A stretch of 64,000 nt of DNA, taken from Chitinimonas_A lacunae (GTDB lineage Bacteria > Pseudomonadota > Gammaproteobacteria > Burkholderiales > Chitinimonadaceae). Shown here in pieces: positions 16,900 through 25,780 of this stretch. The notes beneath the pieces are model-generated. The model was given only the letters and a program-made list of their open reading frames with translations. It had not been told where the DNA came from and searched no databases. Where the stretch lies: positions 2,294,001-2,358,000 of the forward strand of contig NZ_JBHSBU010000001.1 of the NCBI RefSeq assembly GCF_042650885.1. The letters run 5' to 3'. The position numbers and the translations under genes are program-made. Position 1 is the first letter of the stretch, and every line of letters starts with the position of its first letter.

Positions 16900-17418
16900 A
16901 TGACCAAACTGCTCGAAGCCCTGCCGCCGCCCGCCGTCTATCTCGACTATCTGCGTCAACGCAACACTCTGGCGCTCGGGTCCGACGAGGCGCGGCATGA
17001 CTGGACCGGCCTGCTCGATAAATACCGCGCTGCCCGCGGTTATCGTTGCCATTGGGGAGTGGTGCAGCAGAGGCAATGGGAAGGAACGCTGCACTGGGAT
17101 GTGGTCTGGTCGGAAACCACCCGGCTCGGTCTGCGACTGGGCCTGGCGCTCGACGAGATCAGCGAGCTGTGCACCCTGTGCAGCCGCGAGCTATGTCCCG
17201 AGGCACACGGACTGGTCGAGCTGGTGGCGACGGTCGAGTGGAGCAATTGCAGCCTGCAAGCGCTGCCAGGCGAAGAGAAGGTGGCCGAGGATTGGCTGCT
17301 CGCCCGTTTTCTGCCGGAAGTGGCGCCGACGGTCGAGCGGCTGGTGCGCAATCATCTGTATGAGGAACGCCGGCATGGCCGCCTGAACGAGCGCCGTGGA
17401 CCACCTTTTTGTGTCTGA
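16900..17418 (+). CDS. Uncharacterised 172-aa protein with a Cys cluster
   Basis: I do not recognise this protein. The ATG at 16900 gives 172 aa. It is soluble-looking and acidic in the middle, rich in Trp, Leu and Arg, with a cluster CTLCSRELC (CxxC plus a third Cys) that could bind metal, and a basic C-terminus (EERRHGRLNERRG). It is divergently oriented to the NusA-like gene with 260 bp between starts, and 236 bp upstream of cheR on the same strand. Codon usage looks like the neighbours, so it is probably a real gene. Confidence 0.65.
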   Translation: MTKLLEALPPPAVYLDYLRQRNTLALGSDEARHDWTGLLDKYRAARGYRCHWGVVQQRQWEGTLHWDVVWSETTRLGLRLGLALDEISELCTLCSRELCPEAHGLVELVATVEWSNCSLQALPGEEKVAEDWLLARFLPEVAPTVERLVRNHLYEERRHGRLNERRGPPFCV

Positions 17419-17654
17419 GCAAGACGGGATTGTCAGCGAAGCCATGGGCATTCCCTGCGGGTCCGGCTCGGACCCGATAGCGCAAAGGCAATCATCTCGG
17501 CTTCACTGAAAAGGACGATTTTCGGCTTATCGGCCAGGCTCAAGTGGCCATCATGGCCCCGTCCGGAGCCCATCCGGGCGGGCCGTGCTTTCGGCCGATC
17601 GTGGCAAAAGTAACTGCTAAGATTAAGCGATACCTTTTCCCTGCGTCCGTGATT

Positions 17655-18485
17655 ATGTCCTCTTCGCACTCGCCCTCCATGCGTGAATTCAAGTTCACCC
17701 AACAGGACTTCGAACGCATCAAGAAGCTGATCTACGACTACGCAGGTATTGCGCTCAACGACAGCAAGCACGATATGGTCTACGGTCGGCTGGCCAAACG
17801 GCTGCGTGCCCATGGCTTTACCACATTCCAGGAATATCTGAGCCTGCTTGAGCGCGGCAATGACACCGAGTGGGAAGCGTTCATCAATTCGCTGACCACC
17901 AATCTGACCTCGTTCTTTCGCGAGGCCCATCATTTTCCGGTGCTGTTGGAGCATCTGCGGGCCAATCGCCCGCTGGGCACGCTCAATATCTGGTGCTCGG
18001 CCTCATCGACCGGCGAAGAGCCGTATTCGATCGCCATTACCGCCGCCGAAGCCTTCGACAGTACCAGGCCACCGGTGCGCATTATCGCCACCGACCTCGA
18101 TACCAATGTGCTCAGGACCGCCCAGGACGGCATCTATGGCGCCGATAAGGTCGATAAGCTGACTCCGCTGCAACTGCAACGCCATTTCAACCGGCGCGGC
18201 GACGGCCATTACGAGGTCAAGCAGGAGCTCAAAGACCTGATCACCTTCCGCCGTCTCAATCTGATCGACCCGGTGTGGCCGCTGCGAGGGCCGTTCGATG
18301 CGATCTTCTGCCGCAATGTGATGATCTACTTCGACCGCCCGACCCAACTGCGCATTCTGGAGCGTTTCGTACCGTTGCTGCGCCCCAATGGCCTGCTATT
18401 TGTGGGGCATTCCGAAAATCTCTACCACGCTACCCATCTATTCAAGCTGCGCGGCAAGACCGTCTACGAGATCGAAAAGCGCTGA
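17655..18485 (+). CDS. cheR: CheR-type chemoreceptor glutamate methyltransferase
   Basis: 276 aa. CheR uses S-adenosylmethionine to methylate glutamates of chemoreceptors for adaptation. I choose the ATG at 17655 (MSSSHSPSMREFKF); a frame open from 17544 would add 37 unconserved residues. The N-terminal helical domain (FTQQDFERIKKLIYDYAGI) is followed by LTTNLTSFFREAHHF. The SAM-binding methyltransferase fold has IWCSASSTGEEPYSIAI, ATDLDTNVL and AIFCRNVMIYFD, all in standard CheR order. No other che gene lies in the window, so it is a stand-alone copy. Confidence 0.95.
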   Translation: MSSSHSPSMREFKFTQQDFERIKKLIYDYAGIALNDSKHDMVYGRLAKRLRAHGFTTFQEYLSLLERGNDTEWEAFINSLTTNLTSFFREAHHFPVLLEHLRANRPLGTLNIWCSASSTGEEPYSIAITAAEAFDSTRPPVRIIATDLDTNVLRTAQDGIYGADKVDKLTPLQLQRHFNRRGDGHYEVKQELKDLITFRRLNLIDPVWPLRGPFDAIFCRNVMIYFDRPTQLRILERFVPLLRPNGLLFVGHSENLYHATHLFKLRGKTVYEIEKR

Positions 18486-18502
18486 TTAGCCATCAGCAAA
18501 AA

Positions 18503-18545
18503 AACAGCCAGTGGATTGCTCCACTAGCTGTTCTGTTTAAACGGT
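18503..18545. terminator. Bidirectional terminator between cheR and ppiD
   Basis: AACAGCCAGTGG pairs with CCACTAGCTGTT (18503-18532, one mismatch) around an ATTGCT loop, with TCTGTTT on the plus-strand side and an A-tract on the other side that gives U's on the minus strand. It serves the convergent genes cheR and ppiD. Confidence 0.8.
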
Positions 18546-18571
18546 TTGGCTCGAATTAGGCCAGAATTCGT

Positions 18572-20422
18572 TTAAGGCTTCTCTTGGTTGGCCTTGATGT
18601 TCATCAGTACCGGATAGCGTTCGCGCAAAGCCTTCAGATTGGCCTCGATCTCCTGCTGGGTCAGTACTTGCCGCATCGAATCGGCCAGACCTTGCTTGAT
18701 GGCCGGGTCGAGCGGCTGATTGGCGGTCTTGCTGACCTTGTAGAGGATAAAGCCGCTGCCGCTCGGGTTGGCCAGGCCGGTATAGCCCGGAGCCTCTTTC
18801 AGCGGCACGGCGAAGACCGCATCGACTGCCTTCTCGGCCAGACCAGCCGGGTTGAGGCGGCTGACCGGACGGGCAGCCTGCCATTGCAGATTCAGCGTCT
18901 CGCCTTTGCGCAGGGCTTCGAGTTGCTTCTTGCCTTCGGCCAGCACCAGTTCCTGGGCTTTTTGCGCCTTGAGCTTGGCGGTGATATCGGCACGCACCGT
19001 ATCGAGCGCTTGCTGCTGAGCCGGCTCGTAGGCGGCAGCGCGAGCGACCAGTACAAAGCCCGGACGAACCTCGATGGCTTCGCTGTTCTGTTGTTTCTTG
19101 GTGACTTCTTCGCTGAAGATCGCTTCGAGCAGTTGCGGGTCATCAAGCATCGGGTCGCCGCTGCCGCCATCGCGCCGCACCCATTCGGTCTGGCGCACGG
19201 TCAGCTTGAACTGGTCAGCCAGCGGCTTGATGCTGGTGGGCTGCTGGTAGGCCAACTCGGCGAACTTGTCCTTGGTGTCATTCCAGGACTGGGTGATGGC
19301 CTGCTGTTGCAGTTGGTTGACGATCTGCGGCTTCAGGTCTTCGAAAGTCTTCTGCTGGACATCTTCGAGCCGGATGATGTGATAGCCGAACTGGGTCTCG
19401 ACCACTGCACTGGTTTCGCCCTTGTTGAGCTTGAACAGCGCGTCCTCGAAAGGTTTGACGAAGCCGCCGTTGCGACCCACGGCAGGCAGCAGACCACCTT
19501 GGACGGCCGAGCCCGGGTCTTGCGAATGCTGTTTGGCCAACTCGGCGAACTTGGCCGGGTCCTTTTGCAGTTCGGCCAGCAACTGCTCGGCCTTCTGCTT
19601 GGCCGCGGCCTTGTCGGCAGCCGAAGCCTGCGGCTCGACCTTGATCAGGATATGGCGGGCGGTGCGCTGTTCCTGGTTGTCGGCCAAGGTGGCGCGATTG
19701 TCCTCGAAATACTTGCGGGCCTTGGCATCGTCGATGGTAATGGCCTTGGCCAGTTCTTCGCGCGACAGCACCACGTATTCGAGCTTGATCCGCTCAGGCT
19801 GCTTGAAACTCGCCGCGTTGGCGGCGTAGAACTTCTTGATTTCGTCTTCTTCGACCTTGACCTGAGCCAGGAAGGGTTCGACTTCGATGGCAACCATGGC
19901 GACTTCGCGCTGATCGGCCATCCGCTCCAGCAGGCGCTCCATCGCCAGCTTGGAGACGAAGTTGCCTTCGGCCGAACCGGCCACCACACTGCGGATGCGG
20001 AGCTGGTCACGCAGTTCGCGTTCGAACTGGTCGACCGTCTTGCCCTGCTGGGACAACACCTGTTTGTACAGTGCAGGATCGAATTTGCCGTCTTTTTTGA
20101 AAGCGTCGATGGTCAGGATGGTCTGGCGCAACTGGATGTCGACGGCACGCAGATTGAGGCGGTCAGCCTCGTTGAGCAGCAGTTGCTTCTGCACCAGTTC
20201 TTCGATCACCTGGGGCTTGACCGAATCGGGCACATTGCGTTGCCCGATGGCCAAGGCCAAGTCGCGTTCGGTGATCTTTTTGCCGCCTACTTCAGCAAGC
20301 AGGCCCTGTTCAGACGGCCCGTTGTTGGCAAACATCTCACTGCCGGTAAACACGATGCCCAGGCCGGCCAGGCCCAGGGCGACCACCACCACGCTGCGGT
20401 TCTTGCTGACGAAATCGAACAT
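18572..20422 (-). CDS. ppiD: Peptidyl-prolyl isomerase PpiD, periplasmic folding factor
   Basis: 616 aa with ATG at 20422 preceded by GAGGA. PpiD is anchored in the inner membrane and helps newly exported proteins fold near the Sec translocon. The N-terminal signal anchor VVVVALGLAGLGIVFTGSE follows a short cytoplasmic FDFVSKNRS. Next come a SurA-N-like helical domain (ITERDLALAIGQRNVPDSV) and a parvulin domain (ARHILIKVEPQAS ... GLLPAVGRNGGFVKPFEDALF ... TQFGYHIIRLEDV). A C-terminal parvulin-like/helical region without clear active-site features follows. It lies downstream of hupB and two tRNAs, the usual lon-hupB-ppiD order of proteobacteria. Confidence 0.93.
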   Translation of the reverse strand: MFDFVSKNRSVVVVALGLAGLGIVFTGSEMFANNGPSEQGLLAEVGGKKITERDLALAIGQRNVPDSVKPQVIEELVQKQLLLNEADRLNLRAVDIQLRQTILTIDAFKKDGKFDPALYKQVLSQQGKTVDQFERELRDQLRIRSVVAGSAEGNFVSKLAMERLLERMADQREVAMVAIEVEPFLAQVKVEEDEIKKFYAANAASFKQPERIKLEYVVLSREELAKAITIDDAKARKYFEDNRATLADNQEQRTARHILIKVEPQASAADKAAAKQKAEQLLAELQKDPAKFAELAKQHSQDPGSAVQGGLLPAVGRNGGFVKPFEDALFKLNKGETSAVVETQFGYHIIRLEDVQQKTFEDLKPQIVNQLQQQAITQSWNDTKDKFAELAYQQPTSIKPLADQFKLTVRQTEWVRRDGGSGDPMLDDPQLLEAIFSEEVTKKQQNSEAIEVRPGFVLVARAAAYEPAQQQALDTVRADITAKLKAQKAQELVLAEGKKQLEALRKGETLNLQWQAARPVSRLNPAGLAEKAVDAVFAVPLKEAPGYTGLANPSGSGFILYKVSKTANQPLDPAIKQGLADSMRQVLTQQEIEANLKALRERYPVLMNIKANQEKP

Positions 20423-20451
20423 CGGGCTCCTCGGACAGGGCTCAGGACAAA

Positions 20452-20478
20452 ATAAAAAAGGGTGAACTAAGTTCACCC
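20452..20478 (-). terminator. Terminator after the tRNA pair
   Basis: GGGTGAAC (20460-20467) and GTTCACCC (20471-20478) form a perfect 8-bp stem with a 3-nt loop. On the minus strand it is followed by a run of T's (the A-tract at 20454-20459). It ends the tRNA-Val/tRNA-Asp transcript just before ppiD. Confidence 0.8.
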
Positions 20479-20485
20479 TTTTGTT

Positions 20486-20562
20486 TGGCGGAGCGGACGG
20501 GGCTCGAACCCGCGACCCCCGGCGTGACAGGCCGGTATTCTAACCAACTGAACTACCGCTCC
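20486..20562 (-). tRNA. tRNA-Asp (GTC)
   Basis: 77 nt including an encoded CCA. Acceptor GGAGCGG/CCGCTCC, anticodon loop CTGTCAC with GTC, and T-loop GTTCGAGCC are all visible on the minus strand. Confidence 0.96.
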
Positions 20563-20579
20563 AGAAATCTGCTGCGTGC

Positions 20580-20655
20580 TGGTGGGTGGTGACGGGATCG
20601 AACCGCCGACATTCTGCTTGTAAGGCAGACGCTCTACCAACTGAGCTAACCACCC
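20580..20655 (-). tRNA. tRNA-Val (TAC)
   Basis: 76 nt including an encoded CCA. It begins GGGTGGTTAGCTCAG, has anticodon TAC in CTTACAA, T-loop GGTTCGATCC and the matching acceptor strand CACCACCC. It lies 17 bp before tRNA-Asp on the same strand, so the two are probably co-transcribed. Confidence 0.96.
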
Positions 20656-20703
20656 CCACCGCTATTACTTAGGCCCAAACTGTCTTAAGGGCAACGAAGC
20701 TAG

Positions 20704-20976
20704 CTATTGTACGGCATCTTTCAGAGATTTGCCAGCACGAAATTTCGGTTGCTTGGCGGCCTTGATCATGATGGCTTCGCCGGTACGCGGATTGTGGCCA
20801 CTGCGCTCTTCGCGCTGGCCCACATAGAAAGTACCAAAGCCGACCAGGGTCACGGTGTCGCCGGCTTGCAGCGCGTTGGTGACGGCAGCGATGGTGGCGT
20901 CCAGCGCTTTGCCAGCAGCAGCCTTGGAAATCTCGGCCTGCGCGGCAATTTCATCAATCAGTTCCGACTTGTTCAT
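20704..20976 (-). CDS. hupB: DNA-binding protein HU, beta-type
   Basis: 90 aa, exact HU length. HU is a dimeric histone-like protein that bends and compacts DNA. The start MNKSELIDEIA at 20976 is the standard one and GGGG/AAGGGGA precedes it. Family features: the helical base with AAAGKALDATIAAVTNAL, GDTVTLVGFGTFYVGQREER and the DNA-intercalating arm GHNPRTGEAIMI with the conserved Pro. It lies just after lon, as in many proteobacteria. Confidence 0.96.
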   Translation of the reverse strand: MNKSELIDEIAAQAEISKAAAGKALDATIAAVTNALQAGDTVTLVGFGTFYVGQREERSGHNPRTGEAIMIKAAKQPKFRAGKSLKDAVQ

Positions 20977-21112
20977 TACGTCCCCTTTCGAGTTGGTGGG
21001 ATAAGTCAACGGGAGGTCAATCGCACGAGCTTTATAGCAAGCGCATTTTTCCCGTGTCAAGCGCAAAGCCGCGCCCGTACTGGATTTCCGGGCGATCGGC
21101 CAATATGACATA

Positions 21113-23533
21113 TTAGTGTTTGGTCGGTGCAGGCGCTACTACAGGTGCGGGATTAGGTGCCGGTTCCGGTACAGTTTCACCATTGGCAGGAGCCTGAGGG
21201 ATTGGCTGTCGCTCCAGGGCCAGGGTCAGTACCTGATCGATCCATTTCACCGGATGAATCTCCAGCTTTTGCTTGATGTTGTCGGGAATTTCCACCAGAT
21301 CCTTGGTATTCCCTTCCGGAATCAGTACCTGTTTGATACCACCACGGTGGGCCGCCAGCAGCTTTTCCTTCAGGCCGCCGATAGGCAGCACTTCACCGCG
21401 CAGCGTGATTTCACCGGTCATTGCCACATCGGCACGCACCGGGATACCGGTCAGGATGGATACCATGGCGGTGGAAATCGCGATACCGGCCGACGGGCCA
21501 TCCTTGGGCGTAGCGCCTTCGGGAAGGTGGATATGGATATCGTGCTTCTGGTAGAAATCCTGCTCGATACCCAGCGCTTCGGCCCGGCTGCGGACCACCG
21601 AGAGTGCGGCTTGGATCGACTCCTGCATCACATCGCCGAGCTTACCGGTGGTAATCATCTTGCCCTTGCCCGGCAATACTACCGCTTCGATGGTCAGCAA
21701 TTCGCCGCCGACTTCGGTCCAGGCCAGACCAGTCACTTGACCGACCTGGTTGTTTTCCTCAGCCAGACCGTAGGTGTATTTGCGAACACCCAGGTATTTA
21801 TCGAGATTCTTGGCGCTCACCGTTACCCGCTTCTCGCTGGGCTTGAGCAATAGCGACTTCACCACCTTGCGGCAGATCTTGGCGATTTCCCGGTCCAGAC
21901 TACGCACCCCAGCTTCGCGGGTGTAGTAGCGCACGATATCGCGCAGCGCCGATTCCTGGATGGCGACCTCGTTCTCCTTGAGGCCATTGGCCTTCATCTG
22001 CTTCGGCACCAGGTACTTCTCGGCGATATTGATCTTCTCGTCTTCGGTGTAACCGGACAGGCGGATCACCTCCATCCGGTCAAGCAGCGGCGCCGGAATG
22101 TTGAGGGTGTTGGCCGTGGCCACGAACATCACGTCGGACAGATCGTATTCGACTTCCAAATAGTGATCGACAAAACTGCTGTTCTGCTCCGGATCAAGCA
22201 CTTCGAGCAGCGCCGAGCTGGGGTCGCCGCGGAAGTCCATCCCCATCTTGTCGACTTCGTCGAGCAGGAACAGCGGGTTCTTGACACCGACCTTATTCAT
22301 GGATTGCAGGATCTTGCCCGGCATCGAGCCGATATAGGTGCGACGGTGGCCACGAATCTCAGCCTCGTCGCGCACACCGCCCAGGGCCATACGCACGAAT
22401 TTGCGGTTGGTGGCACGGGCCAGCGACTGCCCCAGCGAGGTCTTACCGACACCGGGCGGGCCGACCAGACACAGGATCGGAGCCTTGAGGCGGTCCACCC
22501 GCTGCTGCACGGCAAGATATTCGAGAATACGTTCCTTGACCCGCTCCAGCCCGTAATGCTCGACATCGAGCACCTTTTCGGCCTCGGGCAGATCCTTGCT
22601 GATCTTGGTCCGCTTTTTCCACGGCAGACCGATCAGCGTATCGATATAGTTACGCACCACGGTAGCTTCGGCCGACATCGGCGACATCAGCTTGAGCTTC
22701 TTCAGTTCGGCCTCGACCTTGACCTTGGCTTCCTTGGACAAACCAGCAGCCTTGATGCGCTTTTCCAGCTCGTCAAAGTCCTGCGACTCGTCGAGTTCGC
22801 CCAGCTCCTTCTGAATCGCCTTGACCTGCTCGTTGAGGTAGTACTCGCGCTGGCTCTTTTCCATCTGCCGCTTGACCCGGCCACGGATGCGCTTTTCCAC
22901 CTGCAAGATGTCGATCTCGGCCTCGAGCTGCTTGAGCAGGTGTTCCAGCCGGTCGCGCACCGGGAACATCTCAAGAATGTCCTGTTTCTGCTCGAGCTTG
23001 AGCGGCAGATGAGCTGCTACCGTGTCGGCCAGCCGGCCGGCACGCTCGATTCCCCCAAGCGAGGTCAGCACCTCGGGCGGAATCTTCTTATTGAGTTTGA
23101 CGAACTGGTCGAACTGCGACAGCAAGGCCCGTCGCATCGCCTCGGTTTCGGTGTCCTCGGCGGCGTCGAGCGGGATGGGCTGGGCCGACACAGAGAAATA
23201 AGCATCGGTTTCGACGATCTGCTTGACCAGGGCGCGCTGGCTGCCTTCAACCAGCACCTTGACCGTACCGTCGGGCAGCTTAAGCAATTGCAGGATGGTG
23301 GCGACGGTACCGACGTCGTACATATCGGCCGGACCCGGGTCATCCTTGGCGGCGTTCTTCTGCGCCAACAGCAGGATCTGCTTGCCGGCCTCCATGGCGA
23401 CTTCGAGTGCGCGGATCGACTTGGGTCGGCCGACGAACAGCGGAATCACCATATAGGGGAACACCACCACATCCCGCAACGGCAATAGCGGCAGATCAAT
23501 CGGCTCGGCAGGGAGTTCGGTGTGCTGAGACAT
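21113..23533 (-). CDS. lon: ATP-dependent protease Lon
   Basis: 806 aa with ATG at 23533 (MSQHTELP). Lon degrades misfolded and short-lived regulatory proteins. The N-terminal substrate-binding domain begins LPLLPLRDVVVFPYMVIPLFVG; a coiled-coil region follows (REYYLNEQVKAIQKELGE). The AAA+ module has GPPGVGKTSLGQSLA, and PLFLLDEVDKMG as Walker B. The C-terminal serine-lysine protease domain has PKDGPSAGIAI with the catalytic Ser and GGLKEKLLAAHRGGI with the Lys. A short Pro/Ala-rich tail ends the protein. It is downstream of clpX with a terminator between, so it likely has its own promoter; no heat-shock element was identified. Confidence 0.97.
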   Translation of the reverse strand: MSQHTELPAEPIDLPLLPLRDVVVFPYMVIPLFVGRPKSIRALEVAMEAGKQILLLAQKNAAKDDPGPADMYDVGTVATILQLLKLPDGTVKVLVEGSQRALVKQIVETDAYFSVSAQPIPLDAAEDTETEAMRRALLSQFDQFVKLNKKIPPEVLTSLGGIERAGRLADTVAAHLPLKLEQKQDILEMFPVRDRLEHLLKQLEAEIDILQVEKRIRGRVKRQMEKSQREYYLNEQVKAIQKELGELDESQDFDELEKRIKAAGLSKEAKVKVEAELKKLKLMSPMSAEATVVRNYIDTLIGLPWKKRTKISKDLPEAEKVLDVEHYGLERVKERILEYLAVQQRVDRLKAPILCLVGPPGVGKTSLGQSLARATNRKFVRMALGGVRDEAEIRGHRRTYIGSMPGKILQSMNKVGVKNPLFLLDEVDKMGMDFRGDPSSALLEVLDPEQNSSFVDHYLEVEYDLSDVMFVATANTLNIPAPLLDRMEVIRLSGYTEDEKINIAEKYLVPKQMKANGLKENEVAIQESALRDIVRYYTREAGVRSLDREIAKICRKVVKSLLLKPSEKRVTVSAKNLDKYLGVRKYTYGLAEENNQVGQVTGLAWTEVGGELLTIEAVVLPGKGKMITTGKLGDVMQESIQAALSVVRSRAEALGIEQDFYQKHDIHIHLPEGATPKDGPSAGIAISTAMVSILTGIPVRADVAMTGEITLRGEVLPIGGLKEKLLAAHRGGIKQVLIPEGNTKDLVEIPDNIKQKLEIHPVKWIDQVLTLALERQPIPQAPANGETVPEPAPNPAPVVAPAPTKH

Positions 23534-23670
23534 AGAAATTGTCCAATTGGCAAGGGGTTTGCAATGGAGACAAGATGGGGCGGCCAGACAGCATTTCAAC
23601 GTCGGACCGCAGTAGGATTCGATTCATCATTAACGAATCGCCGGCTGCCCGCAACCGCAGCCGGGAAAAA

Positions 23671-23694
23671 AAACCGCCCCTCAGGGCGGTTTTT
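23671..23694 (-). terminator. Rho-independent terminator after clpX
   Basis: ACCGCCC/GGGCGGT stem with a CTCA-like loop. On the minus strand it is followed by eight T's (A-tract 23666-23673). It begins 18 bp after the clpX stop. Confidence 0.88.
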
Positions 23695-23711
23695 GGCGGT
23701 GAGCGATGCGA

Positions 23712-24983
23712 CTAGGCAATCTGGGCCTGTGGCGTATCGTCCCGGTAGATAAGGATGGGCATACCGCCGTTCTCGATCAGATTCTCGTCGATCACCACCT
23801 TGACCACCCCACGTTGCGACGGCAGCTCGTACATGGTGTCGAGCAGCGCAGCTTCGAGGATAGAACGCAGGCCCCGGGCACCGGTCTTGCGCTTGAGTGC
23901 CTTGTTGGCGATCGCCGTCAGGGCCTCGGGGCGAATCTCCAGTTCGGCACCTTCGAGCTGGAACAGCTTCTGGTACTGCTTGACCAGGGCGTTCTTCGGC
24001 TCGGTCAGGATCGTCACCAGCGCAGTCTCGTCGAGTTCGTCGAGCGTGGCGACCACCGGCAGACGGCCGACAAATTCGGGGATCAGGCCGAACTTGATCA
24101 GGTCTTCCGGTTCGGATTCGCGCAGCAGTTTACCCACGGCGCGGCCATCGTCCTTGCTATGCACGCTGGCGCCGAAGCCGATGCCGCCCTTCTGCGAACG
24201 CTGCCGGATGATGGTCGCCAGACCATCAAAGGCGCCGCCGCAGATAAACAGGATATTGGTGGTATCGACCTGGAGGAATTCCTGGTTCGGATGCTTGCGG
24301 CCACCCTGCGGCGGAATCGACGCCACCGTTCCCTCGACCAGCTTGAGCAGAGCTTGCTGCACGCCCTCGCCCGATACATCACGGGTAATCGAAGGGTTGT
24401 CGGATTTGCGCGAGATCTTGTCGATCTCATCGATATAGACAATGCCACGCTGGGCCTTTTCGATATCGTAGTCGCACTTTTGCAGCAGCTTGGCGATGAT
24501 GTTTTCCACATCTTCGCCGACATAGCCGGCTTCGGTCAGCGTGGTCGCGTCGGCAATCACGAACGGTACATCGAGCAGCCGGGCCAGCGTCTGCGCCAGC
24601 AGGGTCTTGCCCGAACCGGTCGGACCGATCAGCAGGATATTGGACTTGGCCAGTTCGACATCACCGCTTTGCGCAGCGGGATTGGCCAAGCGCTTGTAAT
24701 GGTTGTAGACCGCGACCGCCAGGGCCTTTTTGGCCTTGTCCTGTCCGATCACATACTGGTCGAGTTCATCGCGCAGTTCGGTGGGAGTCGGCAGTTTCTG
24801 GCTGGCACCGGGCTTGGCAGCCGGCGTCGCGGTGCCGGTCTCCTCGCGGATGATGTCGTTGCACAGCTCGATACATTCGTCGCAGATAAATACCTGCGGA
24901 CCAGCGATCAGCTTGCGCACCTCATGCTGGCTTTTGCCGCAAAAGGAACAGTAGAGCAGTTTTTCGTTGGATTTGTCGGACAT
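23712..24983 (-). CDS. clpX: ClpX, ATPase subunit of the ClpXP protease
   Basis: 423 aa, normal ClpX length. ClpX unfolds tagged substrates and feeds them to ClpP. The N-terminal zinc-binding domain has CSFCGKSQHE...FICDECIELC. The AAA+ domain has Walker A GPTGSGKTLLAQ, Walker B IVYIDEIDKI and the sensor/arginine-finger region. The pore loop GYVGEDVE and the ClpP-binding IGFGAS (IGF loop) are both present. It lies 127 bp downstream of clpP on the same strand. Confidence 0.97.
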   Translation of the reverse strand: MSDKSNEKLLYCSFCGKSQHEVRKLIAGPQVFICDECIELCNDIIREETGTATPAAKPGASQKLPTPTELRDELDQYVIGQDKAKKALAVAVYNHYKRLANPAAQSGDVELAKSNILLIGPTGSGKTLLAQTLARLLDVPFVIADATTLTEAGYVGEDVENIIAKLLQKCDYDIEKAQRGIVYIDEIDKISRKSDNPSITRDVSGEGVQQALLKLVEGTVASIPPQGGRKHPNQEFLQVDTTNILFICGGAFDGLATIIRQRSQKGGIGFGASVHSKDDGRAVGKLLRESEPEDLIKFGLIPEFVGRLPVVATLDELDETALVTILTEPKNALVKQYQKLFQLEGAELEIRPEALTAIANKALKRKTGARGLRSILEAALLDTMYELPSQRGVVKVVIDENLIENGGMPILIYRDDTPQAQIA

Positions 24984-25073
24984 GTGAGCCTCGTCGCGAC
25001 GGAGATGCCGGATAGCTTGAACCCAAGCCCGGCGTCAATCAACCCCCGGCGCGGATCCGGACTGATAAAGAAA

Positions 25074-25098
25074 TGCGGGCCGGACAAGCCGGCCCACG
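25074..25098 (-). terminator. GC-rich hairpin between clpP and clpX
   Basis: GGGCCGG (25077-25083) pairs with CCGGCCC (25089-25095). On the minus strand it is followed by GCATTTCTTTATC, a weak U-rich tail, so it could attenuate rather than stop read-through from clpP into clpX. Confidence 0.45.
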
Positions 25099-25109
25099 CA
25101 ATCGTATAT

Positions 25110-25757
25110 TTATTCAGGCTGACGCGATACCAGTACCTGATCGATCAGACCATAGTCCTTGGCCGCCTCGGCACTCATGAAATTATCGCGGTCGGTGTCA
25201 CGCTCGATGGTTTCGACCGGCTGACCAGTATGTTTGGCCAGCAGTTCGTTCATCAGGCGCTTGGTCTTGATCAGCTCTTTGGCGTGGATTTCGATATCCG
25301 ACGCCTGACCCGACAAACCGCCAAGTAGCGGCTGGTGGATCATGATGCGCGAATTGGGCAGCGAGAACCGCTTGCCGGCCTTGCCGCCGGCGAGCAGGAA
25401 GGCACCCATACTGGCGGCCATGCCGATACACAGTGTCGAGACATCGGGCTTGATGAAATTCATCGTGTCGTAGATCGACATGCCCGCCGAAATCGAACCG
25501 CCAGGCGAGTTGATATAGAGGAAGATATCCTTGTCGGGGTTTTCCGACTCCAGGAACAGCATCTGGGCAACGACCAGATTCGCGGTAGTGTCGTTCACGG
25601 GCCCCACGAGGAATACCACCCGCTCCTTGAGCAGACGGGAATAAATATCGTAGGCACGCTCACCACGGCCGCTCTGCTCGATGACCATCGGCACGTAACC
25701 CAGACCTTGCGGCTCGGGACGTTCGTTGATCCAATCCGATCGCTGCCAGTTGCTCAT
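25110..25757 (-). CDS. clpP: ClpP protease subunit
   Basis: 215 aa. ClpP forms the tetradecameric serine protease core used by ClpX. The catalytic Ser lies in GMAASMGAFLL, the His in SRIMIHQPLGG-type RIMIHQPLLGG, and the Asp in the ERDTDRDNFM region. YINSPGGSISAGMSIYDTM is the oxyanion-hole segment. The start MSNWQRSDW keeps a short propeptide before the conserved VPMVIEQSGRGERAYDIYSRLL. It lies 23 bp downstream of tig on the same strand, the standard tig-clpP-clpX order. Confidence 0.97.
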   Translation of the reverse strand: MSNWQRSDWINERPEPQGLGYVPMVIEQSGRGERAYDIYSRLLKERVVFLVGPVNDTTANLVVAQMLFLESENPDKDIFLYINSPGGSISAGMSIYDTMNFIKPDVSTLCIGMAASMGAFLLAGGKAGKRFSLPNSRIMIHQPLLGGLSGQASDIEIHAKELIKTKRLMNELLAKHTGQPVETIERDTDRDNFMSAEAAKDYGLIDQVLVSRQPE

Positions 25758-25780
25758 GTTTACCTCACAGTCACGCCTGT

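Noticed and set aside
18584..20455. Long plus-strand frame (623 aa) opposite ppiD
   Set aside because: Antisense shadow of a high-GC gene; ppiD has clear domains and a ribosome-binding site on the other strand.
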